Assembly: GCF_018070465.1 (NCBI RefSeq)
Contig: NZ_JAGPXT010000001.1
Coordinates: forward strand, 186,001 to 250,000
Direction of reading: 5' to 3'
DNA length: 64,000 bases
Source of the DNA: Micromonospora sp. C95
GTDB taxonomy: Bacteria > Actinomycetota > Actinomycetes > Mycobacteriales > Micromonosporaceae
In this document: positions 7,747-16,103 of the stretch, piece after piece
Position numbering within the stretch: the stretch's first letter is position 1
Layout: each line of letters starts with the position of its first letter
Program-made: the position numbers and the translations under genes
Notes under the pieces: model-generated
Told to the model about the DNA's origin: nothing
Database searches by the model: none
What the model saw: the letters and a program-made list of their open reading frames with translations, nothing else

Positions 7747-9575
7747 AGGTCCTCCTCCTGGTCGTCGGGGTCGAGGTCGGCCAGGTCGGACGGCTTCGTG
7801 GTCGCGAGAAGGTGTTCGGCCTGGGAGGAGATCGACTCGAACGCGGTCCGGTTCGTGCCGGAGATCAGCAGGCCGTGCCCGACCCGGGCGGACAGCAGCA
7901 TCCGCCGCTCGCCCGCGGTGAGGCCGAACGCGTCGGCGACCTGGTCGATGGCCTGCGGGGCCTGCTTGAGCAACACCTGCGTGGCCGCGTTCGAGACGAC
8001 GGCCTGGCCGAGGTCGGTGCCGAGCACGTCGGCGACGTCCTGGGTGATGACCGACAGGCCAGCGTTGCGCTTCCGGCCGGCCTTGGACATTTTGAACAGG
8101 AACCGGGCGCCTTCACCGTCGCGCATCAGCAGCCACGCCTCATCCACCACGACCAGCCGCCGCGCCTCCGGCGAGGAGCTGGTGCGGTACTGCCGCGGCA
8201 GGTCGACCTGCCGCCAGATCTCGTCCAAGGCGAGCAGAGTGCCGACGGTCCGTAGCTCGTCCGGCAGGTGCCGCAGGCTCCACACGACGAGGTGCCCGTC
8301 CGGGCGGGTCGTGGTCGGGGAGTCGAACAGGTCGGAGTACGAACCAGCCACCCACGGGGCGAGTCTGGCGGCGAGTTCGTGCGCGGCGGCGGCGTCGTCA
8401 GCTCGCAGGGTCGCGGCCAGATCCTTCAGCAGGGGCGCCGGCCGGTGGTGGGTGGCCGGGTCGGCCGTGATGCCCGCCTGCCGGTACACCCGCAGGATCG
8501 CCCGGTCCAGGGCGGCGCGTTCGGCGGGCGGCGGCAGCTGCCCCACCAACACGCTGATCAGCGTGTGGAGGAACAGGCCGCGGCGGGTGAGCACGTCCGG
8601 GCGGGTGTCCCCGACCGGCAGGTCCAGGGGATTGATCTTCACGCCGGGTGCGCCGAGCCGCACGATGGTGCCGCCGACCGCGTCCGCGAGGCGGAGGTAT
8701 TCGTCCTCGGGGTCAACCACGGAGACCTGCACCCCCTGGTACAGGTTGCGCAGCACGTCGAGCTTGACGAAGTAGGACTTCCCGGCGCCGGAACGGGCGA
8801 GGATCACGCTGTTGTGGTTCTCCTGCGCCCACCGGTCCCACCAGACGATGCCCTGCGAGTCCGGGTTGACCCCGTACAGCACCCCACCGGTGGTGGCCGG
8901 GTCACCGGGCAGCGGCGCCGGCAGATCCGCGCTGGCCAGGGGAAACGCGGCGGCCAGGGCCTGGGTGTCCATGGTGCGGCGCATCTGCAGGCTGTCCGTC
9001 GCCAAGGGCAGGGTGGTGGTCCAGCCGGGCAGATGCCGCCACGTCGCGGGCTGCACTTCGATCAGGGTGGACGCGGCAGCGGCCTTCACCTGCGCGCACG
9101 CGTCGAGGAGTTCCGCTTCGGTGCGGGCGTGCACGGTCAGGTACAGGCCGACGCGGAACAGCTTCGCCGCACCCCGGGCGAGGCGTTCGGCGAGGTCGGC
9201 GGCGTCGTCGGCGGCGGCCTCCACGTACGGGTCGGCCAGCTTGCCCTTCTGCTCGTCGGCCCGCCGGGAGGACTCGAACCGGGCCCGCTGGTTGCGCAGC
9301 CGCGACGCGGCGACCGGCGCGGGGATCGGGTCGATGTGCAGGGCCAGGTCGAGGCGACCCGGCCAGGACAGCAGCGGCTCCAGCCACGCCGGCCCGACCT
9401 CGGCCGGGTAGCCGGTGACCACGAGGGTGGCGGCGTAGCCGTCGCCGACCCGCAGCCACCGGGGCGTCACCTCCACCGAGGCCGGTGCCACCGTAGCCGC
9501 GACGCCTCCGGCGGGGGGGAGCGCCGTGGCGTTCGGGCGGGTGCGGGTCGTCGGGCGGCGTAGGCGGATCGTCAT
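7743..9575 (-). CDS. VirB4/TraC-like conjugation ATPase
   Basis: 610 residues. The N-terminal part (about 1-230) has the VirB4-type region with SRLRNQRARFESSRRADEQ and an SLQMRRTMDT stretch. The C-terminal motor has Walker A ARSGAGKSYF near residue 260, then VSVVDPEDEY and KINPLDL. Walker B RLVVVDEAWLL lies near 475, followed by GLSVITQDVADVL, typical of the family. VirB4 proteins energise assembly and function of the type IV channel on the cytoplasmic face. The gene overlaps its neighbours by 4 bases on both sides (PrgI upstream, VirD4 downstream). No transmembrane segment is fused, as usual when PrgI/VirB3-like functions are encoded separately. Confidence 0.9.
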   Translation of the reverse strand: MTIRLRRPTTRTRPNATALPPAGGVAATVAPASVEVTPRWLRVGDGYAATLVVTGYPAEVGPAWLEPLLSWPGRLDLALHIDPIPAPVAASRLRNQRARFESSRRADEQKGKLADPYVEAAADDAADLAERLARGAAKLFRVGLYLTVHARTEAELLDACAQVKAAAASTLIEVQPATWRHLPGWTTTLPLATDSLQMRRTMDTQALAAAFPLASADLPAPLPGDPATTGGVLYGVNPDSQGIVWWDRWAQENHNSVILARSGAGKSYFVKLDVLRNLYQGVQVSVVDPEDEYLRLADAVGGTIVRLGAPGVKINPLDLPVGDTRPDVLTRRGLFLHTLISVLVGQLPPPAERAALDRAILRVYRQAGITADPATHHRPAPLLKDLAATLRADDAAAAHELAARLAPWVAGSYSDLFDSPTTTRPDGHLVVWSLRHLPDELRTVGTLLALDEIWRQVDLPRQYRTSSSPEARRLVVVDEAWLLMRDGEGARFLFKMSKAGRKRNAGLSVITQDVADVLGTDLGQAVVSNAATQVLLKQAPQAIDQVADAFGLTAGERRMLLSARVGHGLLISGTNRTAFESISSQAEHLLATTKPSDLADLDPDDQEEDL

Positions 9576-10537
9576 GATGATGTCCTTCGGGATGTCGACC
9601 TCCGGGCCGGAGGTCCGGTGATGGTGGTGTCGGGGGCGGCCAGTCCGCCGGGGCGGGGCGGCCGGTAGGGGTCGGCCGCGGCGGCGAGCGCCGCGGTGGT
9701 GGCGTGGCCATCCAGGGCGCGGGTGGTGACGCCGAGTCCGGACAGGGACCGGACGGTCTGGTCGGCGCGGCGTCGGGCGGCGTGCTCGCCACGCTCACCG
9801 GAGGTGGTGCGGGTGACGATGAGGACCTGCCGGCGCAGCGGATCCCGGCGCTGCGCGAGGTCGTCGAGGAACCGGGCGTGGTCGGCCGCAGCGTCGGCGA
9901 GAGCCGGGTGCGGCATCCCGTCCGCCGTATGGGCGAGGGTGCGGGCGGCGGAATGCAGGTCGACCGGCTGCGCCGACACCACGATCTGCGTCGGCGTCGA
10001 CAGACTGTTGAGCCAGCGGCCGAAGGTGTCAACCAGGGCGGCCTGCTCGTCGGCGGTGCGCAGAGCCAGGTTGACGCTGGTCGCGGCGACCATCGCCGCC
10101 TTCACCCCGTCGAGGTTGATCTCCCCGTGGTCGTCGATGGCGTCGGCGGGAAGCTTCAGCGGCGCCGGCAGCATCACTCTCGACGCCGGGGCCTGCACCC
10201 AGTCGGGTGTCTTCGCGGTGGTGTCGGTGGTGGACAGCGCGCGTGGCGCCCGAGAGTGGCGGACCGCGGCCAGCAGCCACAGGTCCATGGGCAGTCCATC
10301 GCGGCGGCCGACCGCGAGGCCGAACACCAGGCCGCCGAGCACGACAGCCGCGCCGAGCAGCACCGGCGCGGGCACGATCGCGTGGAGGGCCCGCCAGGCG
10401 CCGTAGAAGATGACGGCGGCGACGGCGAGGATCGCGAGTTGCCGGAACGTCAGCCCGTAGAGCACCTTGTCCGGGGCGTCCACGTCGGCGGGCATCCGGG
10501 CGGTGACCGGTTGTTCGTCGCGGCGGTCGCGGCTCAT
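9572..10537 (-). CDS. PrgI family type IV secretion membrane protein
   Basis: 321 residues. After a short polar N-terminus (PADVDAPDKVLYGLTFRQLAIL) come two closely spaced membrane helices (about 32-50 and 57-76). A soluble C-terminal domain follows that includes SLSTPTQIVVSAQPVDL and YRPPRPGG. The DKVLYGLTFRQL pattern before two helices is the signature of PrgI, the Gram-positive counterpart of VirB3. It is normally encoded next to VirB4, as here. The true start is ATG 10537; the frame is open far upstream but overlaps the next gene. Start and stop overlap neighbours by 4 bases, so the block is one operon. Confidence 0.82.
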   Translation of the reverse strand: MSRDRRDEQPVTARMPADVDAPDKVLYGLTFRQLAILAVAAVIFYGAWRALHAIVPAPVLLGAAVVLGGLVFGLAVGRRDGLPMDLWLLAAVRHSRAPRALSTTDTTAKTPDWVQAPASRVMLPAPLKLPADAIDDHGEINLDGVKAAMVAATSVNLALRTADEQAALVDTFGRWLNSLSTPTQIVVSAQPVDLHSAARTLAHTADGMPHPALADAAADHARFLDDLAQRRDPLRRQVLIVTRTTSGERGEHAARRRADQTVRSLSGLGVTTRALDGHATTAALAAAADPYRPPRPGGLAAPDTTITGPPARRSTSRRTSS

Positions 10538-11445
10538 CGCCCCACCGCCCGAAGGCCGGGGATGCGCAGGCCGCGGGTGAGTTGCTGCACCACGACGACC
10601 CGCACGATCGCGCCGAGCGGGTTGCCGCCGCGTCCGCCGCCGCTGGTGGCATAGCGGCGCAGTAGCCCCGGCACCTTGAGCGTGGTCCAGAGCAGGACCA
10701 TCACCACGAACAGGTTGAGCACGCCGCCCGGTTCGACCGGTAGGCCGAGCAGCGGCAGCATGTTGCTGGTGTCCAGCAGCATCCACTGTCCGGCGAACAG
10801 GACGAACGCCTGCGCCACGGGGATGGCCAGCATGGCGCCGTAGGAGCGCCACCACATGCGGGCCACCCCGTCGGTCTGCGGCAGGGCGTGACAGGCGAGG
10901 GCGATCGGGGCGACCGCGGTGAGGATCAGGGCGACCGCGAACCGGACGATCACACTGCAGGCCGTGGCGGCGAGCAGGAACACGATGATCGCCAGGCAGA
11001 CGAGGAACAGCAGCCCGGCGGTCTGGTCCCGGGCGGCGAGCAGGTGGGTCTTGATCGCGTCGAGGGCGCTGTCGCCGTGGAAGTCCTGCGCGGTCAGGGC
11101 GGTGGTGAACGCGTTGGCCAGCGCGATGAGTTGGCCGGCGATCAGTTGGGAGAAGTGGGCGGTGACGAACCCGACGACACACCGCGGCATGAGGTCCTTG
11201 GCGGTGTAGCGGGCCCGTTCGTCGCCGCCGGCGACCATGGTCAGGACGCCGGCGGCGACGAACACCAGGACGAAGACGGTGTCGACGACCCAGATCGACC
11301 GTCCGGTCAGGGCCTGCACCTGCGGCAGGGCGGTGACGTCCGGAGTGATCAGCAGCGCGTGGGTGATCGCGGTGATCAACCCGTTGAGGCAGTCCAGGAG
11401 CAGACCGGCGAACCAGTCGAGGATCTGGTCGAGCGCCCAGGTCAT
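10534..11445 (-). CDS. VirB6/TrbL-like polytopic membrane protein of the conjugation channel
   Basis: 303 residues with about six to seven hydrophobic segments: around residues 10-30, 50-72, 90-115, 140-165, 168-190, 205-225 and 235-255. There is no ATP-binding motif. Size, topology and position between the PrgI and pilin genes fit the VirB6/TrbL channel component, which spans the membrane and carries the DNA across it. The start is ATG 11445 (MTWALDQILDWF); the frame is open farther upstream but that part belongs to the neighbouring gene's shadow. The C-terminus is basic (LLRRYATSGGGRGGNPL). Confidence 0.75.
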   Translation of the reverse strand: MTWALDQILDWFAGLLLDCLNGLITAITHALLITPDVTALPQVQALTGRSIWVVDTVFVLVFVAAGVLTMVAGGDERARYTAKDLMPRCVVGFVTAHFSQLIAGQLIALANAFTTALTAQDFHGDSALDAIKTHLLAARDQTAGLLFLVCLAIIVFLLAATACSVIVRFAVALILTAVAPIALACHALPQTDGVARMWWRSYGAMLAIPVAQAFVLFAGQWMLLDTSNMLPLLGLPVEPGGVLNLFVVMVLLWTTLKVPGLLRRYATSGGGRGGNPLGAIVRVVVVQQLTRGLRIPGLRAVGR

Positions 11446-11447
11446 CG

Positions 11448-11858
11448 TCAGCCTCCGACGATTCCCTTGACGACCTGCAGCAGGATCGGCGCGAGCACGG
11501 CCAGGCCGTAGCCGATCAGGGCGTTCTTCAACGCACCCTTGGCCTTGTCGACCTGGGCCGGGTCGCCACCGGCGGTGGCCCAGTACACGCCCGCGAGGAC
11601 CAGGAACAGGGTGGCGACGGCGGCGAGGATGCCCATCACCCAGGTCTGCAGGTTGGCGATGACGGTGGGCAGGTCGTTGGCGGCCAGGATGACCGGGCCG
11701 CCGGGGTCGGCGTAGGCGGCGGCCGGCACCGCCAGCAGCGTCACGGCCGCGGCAGCGGCCGTGGCGACGCGGGCGATGCGGCGAAGCGCACGAGTGGTCA
11801 TCGGCGCGTGGGACAGGGCGGTCAGGGCACGGAAACGTACCCACAGCGGGCGGAACAT
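11448..11858 (-). CDS. VirB2/TrbC-like pilin subunit
   Basis: 136 residues. A long signal sequence (basic region 22-30, hydrophobic 31-46) ends at a signal-peptidase-like AYA-D site around residue 50. Two hydrophobic helices follow (about 68-92 and 113-133) linked by a short polar loop (AGGDPAQVDKAKGALKNAL). This two-helix layout, small size and place at the head of the type IV operon match VirB2/TrbC-type pilins, which assemble into the conjugative surface filament or channel lining. The start ATG 11858 has a GGGAGGTG ribosome site; an internal ATG (11801) is less well supported. It is the first gene of the leftward operon after the regulatory region. Confidence 0.75.
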   Translation of the reverse strand: MFRPLWVRFRALTALSHAPMTTRALRRIARVATAAAAAVTLLAVPAAAYADPGGPVILAANDLPTVIANLQTWVMGILAAVATLFLVLAGVYWATAGGDPAQVDKAKGALKNALIGYGLAVLAPILLQVVKGIVGG

Positions 11859-12488
11859 GATGGCGGCACCTCCCGCCCCGGCTCGCGCCGGGGCGATTCG
11901 ACGTGGGTAGGAGGCCGCCGCCGGGCTCGGGAGACGCCTGTCGGAGGGGACCGTGGTGAACCTCGGGAGGAGCTCGTCCTCCCGTTCGGGTAAGCGGTGA
12001 TCGATGAGGTGTCAGCGCATCAACGTGGCGCGGCACCCGAGGCACCCGGTCCCATACCGACCAGGCCTCCCGGCCCGGCGGCGGACGGAACCCGCTGGCG
12101 CCGTGGTGGCGTCGGAGGAGTTCCGCACCCTCAAACCGGCGTTTGTGAGCCGTGGCGAACACCTGCCGATCCCACAGCACTCCGACACGACCTCACGAAC
12201 CTCTGACAGCCCTGGTCAGCGGCATTTCCGACGATCACGCCGCCGGGGGCGGACCTCGCCGTCGGCTCGGCCCCGAATCTCACAGCCGCCGAATCAACAC
12301 CCCGTCAGCGCCGCTGTCAGATCCGCGAGAGATCCGTCAGGCCCGCTCGGCAGCGGCCACGGCGGTTCTCCTCCGAACCGGGTGGGGCCGGTCGCAGCGG
12401 TGGAAAGGGGCTGGGTTCGCCGGACGTGGTCGCGGGCCCGACCAGATGGTCGGGCCCGCGACCGGAGAGCCTGCGGAATGGTCGACGG
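11859..12488. other. Gene-less regulatory stretch of 630 bases upstream of the conjugation operon
   Basis: It holds copy 1 of the long inverted repeat (12127-12211), further CTGACA/TGTCAG words (12203-12208, 12315-12320) and a TCTCACAG word near 12281. Near 12421-12468 two copies of GCGGGCCCGACC in inverted orientation (CGCGGGCCCGACCAGATGG and TCGGGCCCGCGAC) form a strong hairpin just after the stop of the sigma-like gene (12489). This could be its terminator. No coding frame has a ribosome site. Confidence 0.5.
12127..12211 (-). repeat. Long inverted repeat, copy 1
   Basis: An 85-base copy of the sequence found inverted at 14101-14175. The 45-base core (12127-12171) matches the other copy at 42 of 45 positions. 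After a 10-base length difference, the distal part (CTCACGA...TCTGACAGCC) matches again. Read on the minus strand it points toward the pilin gene (start 11858). The core contains the imperfect palindrome CAAACCGGCGTTTG. It is probably a shared operator/promoter region. Confidence 0.75.
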
Positions 12489-13370
12489 TCAGGCGGCTGC
12501 CAGCCTCACCTGCGCCGCGGCCGGCCGGGCGCCACCGCGGGCGGCCCGGATGTGCTGCCGTCGCTCGGCCGCAGCGGCGAGGTCTTCCCGCGCCCGGGGC
12601 GAGGTCGCCTCGGTGAGCATCCCGGCGGCGAGCGCGTCGGCAATGCGGACGTCGATGCGCTCGACGCGCCGCCGCAGCGTGTCGACCTCCAGGCCGAGGC
12701 GGGCGGCGATGGGTTCGATAGCCCGCCGGCCCAGCCGCACGTCGATGTAGGGCTGCTCGTCGCAGGCGTCGACGATGCCCAACTCGACCGCCCGGCGTAC
12801 GAGAAGGTCCGGATGCCCGTAGGGACGCTTCGGGGTACGGGAGCCGGTGACATGGTCGAGGTCGTCCACCGGCACGGCCTCGGCGCCGTCACGCTGCCGC
12901 AGCTCGTGGCCGGCCCGCCACGCCGCCATGCACAACGCCGCGTACGGCGCCGGCTTGGCCAGATCGACCCGGTCCCGCAGAGCGCCGAGGAAGCCGGTGA
13001 GGATCTCGGCGTCCAGGTCGTGAGCGTCACCGGCCCAGCCGGTGTGCAGCCGGCCGGCGTAGCGGCGCAGCGCCGGCATCGCCAGAGCGACCGCGGCGAT
13101 GACCCAGGCGGGCCCGCCGAGACGGGCGCGGCGGACCAACTCCCGCCACACGACGTCACGCGCCGTGTAGGCGCGGGGATGCTCCAGCAGCCACTGCCGC
13201 AACGCCGGCAGCGCGATGACACCACCGGGCAGACCGCTGTCATCGCCGAGTTGGTCGGCCAGCGGGTCGAGGTCCAGTGACAACGGATCGGGATCACAGG
13301 TCAGGGCGGCGAACGCGGTGTCCACGGCGTCCAGCGGTGAGTCGGGCCAGTCCTTGGCGGACGCGGTCAT
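12489..13370 (-). CDS. Sigma-factor-like or HTH DNA-binding protein of the mobile element
   Basis: 293 residues starting at ATG 13370 with GGGAG eight bases upstream. The body is helical. DLDAEILTGFLGALRDRVDL and YAALCMAAWRAGHELRQRD resemble sigma region 2-type packing. The C-terminal part (LGRRAIEPIAARLGLEVDTLRRRVERIDVRIADAL) looks like a helix-turn-helix in the region-4 position. I do not place it in a named family with certainty; it could also be a regulator without polymerase contact. It sits between the two copies of the long inverted repeat and beside the TGACA/TGTCA array, so it is a strong candidate for the protein that reads those sites. Confidence 0.55.
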   Translation of the reverse strand: MTASAKDWPDSPLDAVDTAFAALTCDPDPLSLDLDPLADQLGDDSGLPGGVIALPALRQWLLEHPRAYTARDVVWRELVRRARLGGPAWVIAAVALAMPALRRYAGRLHTGWAGDAHDLDAEILTGFLGALRDRVDLAKPAPYAALCMAAWRAGHELRQRDGAEAVPVDDLDHVTGSRTPKRPYGHPDLLVRRAVELGIVDACDEQPYIDVRLGRRAIEPIAARLGLEVDTLRRRVERIDVRIADALAAGMLTEATSPRAREDLAAAAERRQHIRAARGGARPAAAQVRLAAA

Positions 13371-14212
13371 GTCACGAACTCCCATGTCAGAGACGAATGT
13401 CGATGACGGGCCGGAGGTGTAGAGCCGGCGCGCCTGACCGCCATTGCGCCACCTCGGTCTCACCGGCCCCTGACAACGCAGGCCGACAGGCATGGAACAT
13501 CAGCTCGACGGCGTCAGCCGCCACCGGCCACCCGCTGACTGCAGACCAGCGTCAGCGCGCGTCGCCGTTCTGACAAAGCCGCGTTGACCTGCGCCTTGAC
13601 ACGACAGGAGGCGGCGGACACAGGACCAAGGCCGCGAGGGACATGACACCGCCGAGGGGTCTGACAACGGGGGACTGCCGGTCTCACAGCGTCTGGCAGC
13701 GCCCCGCGGACGGCGTGGTGTCAGCTCGCGACCGACTGACACCACGGCCGAGTGTCATCGTCACCGCGCCGTCTGACAGCGTTCGTCCGGCGTAGGGACG
13801 GTCTGACACGCCCGCCGCCTCCGATGACAGTCCGGCACCGGTGTCCTCGGTGACATCGCCACCTTCGGGACAGACGCCGCTGCCGTCCAGGACACCGGAC
13901 GGCGATCTGACAAGACCGGCCAGCACCCGCGTGTCATCGATCTAAGTCGCTGTCATGGTCGAGGTGGTCGTGACCGTGCGCGTCTGACAGCCGGAGGTGG
14001 CGGAGGGCTGTGACGATCTCACGACGCCCGCCTGGCCCAGTCGAGCCAGCGACCGCCAAATCATCCCGCGTTCCCGAGGTCAGCCGAGCGGACAGGAATC
14101 GGCTGTCAGACAGTCGTGAGATCACCGTGAGATCGGCAGGTGTTCGCCACAGCTGACAAACACCGGTTTGAGGGTGTCAGCGCACCACGGCGCGGCGCGG
14201 AGCCGACACCAC
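13371..14212. repeat. Gene-less 842-base region packed with TGACA/TGTCA words
   Basis: No convincing gene. By eye I count about 21 occurrences of TGACA or TGTCA between 13370 and 14180, many extended to CTGACA/TGTCAG (for example 13470, 13570, 13661, 13736, 13773, 13803, 13907, 13984, 14153). Fewer than two would be expected by chance for a 5-mer on both strands at equal base frequencies. GTGAGATC/TCTCAC words are interspersed (13682, 14017, 14116, 14127), and CTGTCAGACAG at 14103 is itself palindromic. The layout resembles iterons of an origin or a dense regulator-binding region between the sigma-like gene and the methyltransferase operon. Confidence 0.7.
14101..14175 (+). repeat. Long inverted repeat, copy 2
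   Basis: A 75-base copy, inverted relative to 12127-12211; the core is 14131-14175. Read on the plus strand it points at the methyltransferase-like gene beginning at 14213, 38 bases away. It contains the CAAACACCGGTTTG imperfect palindrome and two CTGACA/TGTCAG words. Both copies therefore stand upstream of, and in the same orientation to, the two divergent operons. Confidence 0.75.
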
Positions 14213-15145
14213 ATGAGCGAGCACACGCCGCAGCACCACAACCCGCAGCACGATCCCACCGTCGACACCGGCACCCTGGCCGAGGTCGACCCCACCCCGA
14301 CCGACCTGGTTGCCGGCGACCCGCCGGTACCGCTTACCGTCTGGCGCACCGCCCGCACCCCGGGCGACGCCGGCCGAAGCATCGGCACCCGCCTCGCCGC
14401 CCGGCTCGTCGCCGCCTACAGCCGCCCCGGTGAGGTCGTCGTCGACCTCACCGGCGACCACGCCCTCACCTCCGCCTGCGCGGCCGGGGGCCGTCGGCAC
14501 CACCCAGCGTGGTTCACCGACGCGTCCAGCCTGATCGTCGGCCCGGCCACTCCCCGTCCGCCCGCCGGCACCGCCGGCGGCACCGCCGGCGGCACCGACG
14601 AGGACGAGGACCTGCCGGAGATGGGGGCCTGGTTCGGCGACGACCTCACCGACCCGGACCTGCACCCACCGGCCGACACGGTCGCCGGCCCGCCGCCCGG
14701 CGGTTCCCTGCAGCAGGCGACCAGTCTCGTGGTCGCCTGCTGGCCCCTCGACCCCAATGCCGCGACCAACCGGGTGCGGCTGGCGTGGCTGCTGACCGGC
14801 TGCGCCGCGCTGCTGCAGCCGGGTGGCTGCCTGATCCTCGTCGTCACCGTTCCGGCCGGCACCACCGCCCGGCCGGAGGACTTCTCCGGCGTGGTCCAGG
14901 CCGCCGCCAGTGTCGGGCTGGGCTACCTGCAGCACCTCGTCGCGGTCACCGCCGACAGCGACGGGGACGCGTTCGTGTACCACGTCACCGACGAGGAATT
15001 GCTCACCCTCACCACCGCCCTGGGCGACCGGTGGCGGGTGGCGCATCTGCGGGTCCACGCGGACCTGATGGTGTTCAGCCAGACCCAGCACCAGCGTCAG
15101 GCTCCGCGCCGGGGCGGGCGCGAGGGCGGTGGTCGCCGTGGCTAA
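14213..15145 (+). CDS. Degenerate methyltransferase-like protein of the mobile element
   Basis: 310 residues; ATG 14213 with GGAG upstream. Residues 60-90 (RLAARLVAAYSRPGEVVVDLTGDHALTSA) align with the SAM-binding motif I region of the next gene (AAHAVTAYTQPGDLVLDPMCGIGTT), but the glycine loop is altered. At the place where a DNA aminomethyltransferase has its (D/N/S)PP(Y/F) catalytic motif, this protein has VVACWPLD. It therefore looks like a paralogue that kept the fold but lost catalytic residues, perhaps a target-recognition or dimer partner. An Asp/Glu-rich, Gly/Thr-rich insert occupies about residues 118-150. It overlaps the next gene by 17 bases, consistent with joint translation. Confidence 0.6.
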   Translation: MSEHTPQHHNPQHDPTVDTGTLAEVDPTPTDLVAGDPPVPLTVWRTARTPGDAGRSIGTRLAARLVAAYSRPGEVVVDLTGDHALTSACAAGGRRHHPAWFTDASSLIVGPATPRPPAGTAGGTAGGTDEDEDLPEMGAWFGDDLTDPDLHPPADTVAGPPPGGSLQQATSLVVACWPLDPNAATNRVRLAWLLTGCAALLQPGGCLILVVTVPAGTTARPEDFSGVVQAAASVGLGYLQHLVAVTADSDGDAFVYHVTDEELLTLTTALGDRWRVAHLRVHADLMVFSQTQHQRQAPRRGGREGGGRRG

Positions 15146-16103
15146 GCACCGCGCACAAACCAACCCCAGCGAGCCCGACGGGCAGACCACGACGGCTGCC
15201 GCCACGAGCACTGGCCCGGTCGGGCGTCATCGGGCTGCTCCCGGCCCGGAGGGCCTGTCGGTGTGGGCTACCGCGCAGTCGACCGGCCCGGTCCAGCGCC
15301 GCGGCCGGTATGTGCGCGAGTCGGTGCAGCACCCGGCGCGGATGCTGCCCGCGATCGCCGCGCACGCCGTCACCGCCTACACCCAGCCGGGTGACCTGGT
15401 GCTGGACCCGATGTGTGGGATCGGCACGACCCTGGTCGAGGCGATCCACGCCGACCGGGACGCGATCGGGGTGGAGTACGAGTCCCGGTGGTCCGACATC
15501 GCCGACGCCAACATCAAGCACGCCCATGCCCAGGGTGCGACCGGACGGGCCGGGGTGATCCGCGGCGACGCCACCGGCATCCTGTCGCTCGTACCCGGGG
15601 CCCTGGCCGGGCAGGTGGCGCTGGTGGTGACGTCGCCGCCGTACGGGCCGACCGTGCACGGCCTGGTCCGGCCCGGCGCCGACGGGGTGGCCAAGTTCGA
15701 CAACGCCTACAACGACGGCACCGACCGCGGGAACCTCGCCTACCGCGACCTCACCGGACTCGCCGACGGGTTCGCCCAGATCCTCGCCGGCTGCCACACC
15801 CTCCTGCGCCCCGGCGGAGTCGTCGTCGTGACCGCCAGGCCGTGGCGCAAGCACGGCGAACTCGTCGACCTGCCCAGCGCGGTGATCGGCGCCGGCATCC
15901 GGGCTGGCCTCACCCCGGTGGACCGGTGTGTGGCGCTGCTCGCGGCCGTCCGCGATGGCGGGCTCGTGGCGCGGCCGTCGTTCTTTCAACTCCAGGCCGT
16001 CCGTAAGGCCCGAGCTGGTGGCACTCCCATGCACCTGATCGCGCACGAGGACGTCCTCGTGTTCGTCAAGAGCCCGGCGCCGGAATCCGGGGTGGTGGCG
16101 TGA
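15129..16103 (+). CDS. Site-specific DNA (N4-cytosine or N6-adenine) methyltransferase
   Basis: 324 residues (GTG 15129; a GTG at 15138 is an alternative). Motif I VLDPMCGIGTT lies at residues 91-101, with an acidic VEYE strand end after it. The catalytic motif IV VVTSPPYGP is near residue 166-174, and LLRPGGVVVVTARPW follows. The order motif I then SPPY is that of amino-methylating DNA methyltransferases (TRM11/alpha-like), which transfer a methyl group from SAM to an exocyclic amine of adenine or cytosine. The N-terminal 60 residues are low complexity. It overlaps the degenerate relative upstream and the PP-loop gene downstream (GTGA), forming a four-gene operon. Base specificity cannot be read from sequence alone. 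Confidence 0.8.
   Translation: MVAVAKHRAQTNPSEPDGQTTTAAATSTGPVGRHRAAPGPEGLSVWATAQSTGPVQRRGRYVRESVQHPARMLPAIAAHAVTAYTQPGDLVLDPMCGIGTTLVEAIHADRDAIGVEYESRWSDIADANIKHAHAQGATGRAGVIRGDATGILSLVPGALAGQVALVVTSPPYGPTVHGLVRPGADGVAKFDNAYNDGTDRGNLAYRDLTGLADGFAQILAGCHTLLRPGGVVVVTARPWRKHGELVDLPSAVIGAGIRAGLTPVDRCVALLAAVRDGGLVARPSFFQLQAVRKARAGGTPMHLIAHEDVLVFVKSPAPESGVVA

Noticed and set aside
12004..12750. Plus-strand frame that crosses the inverted repeat
   Set aside because: Composition and position show it is a shadow of the sigma-like gene and the gene-less region; the residues shared with another frame at 14122 merely reflect the DNA repeat.
13370..14180. CRISPR array
   Set aside because: The repeated words are 5-6 bases, irregularly spaced and in both orientations; there are no long direct repeats or cas genes.
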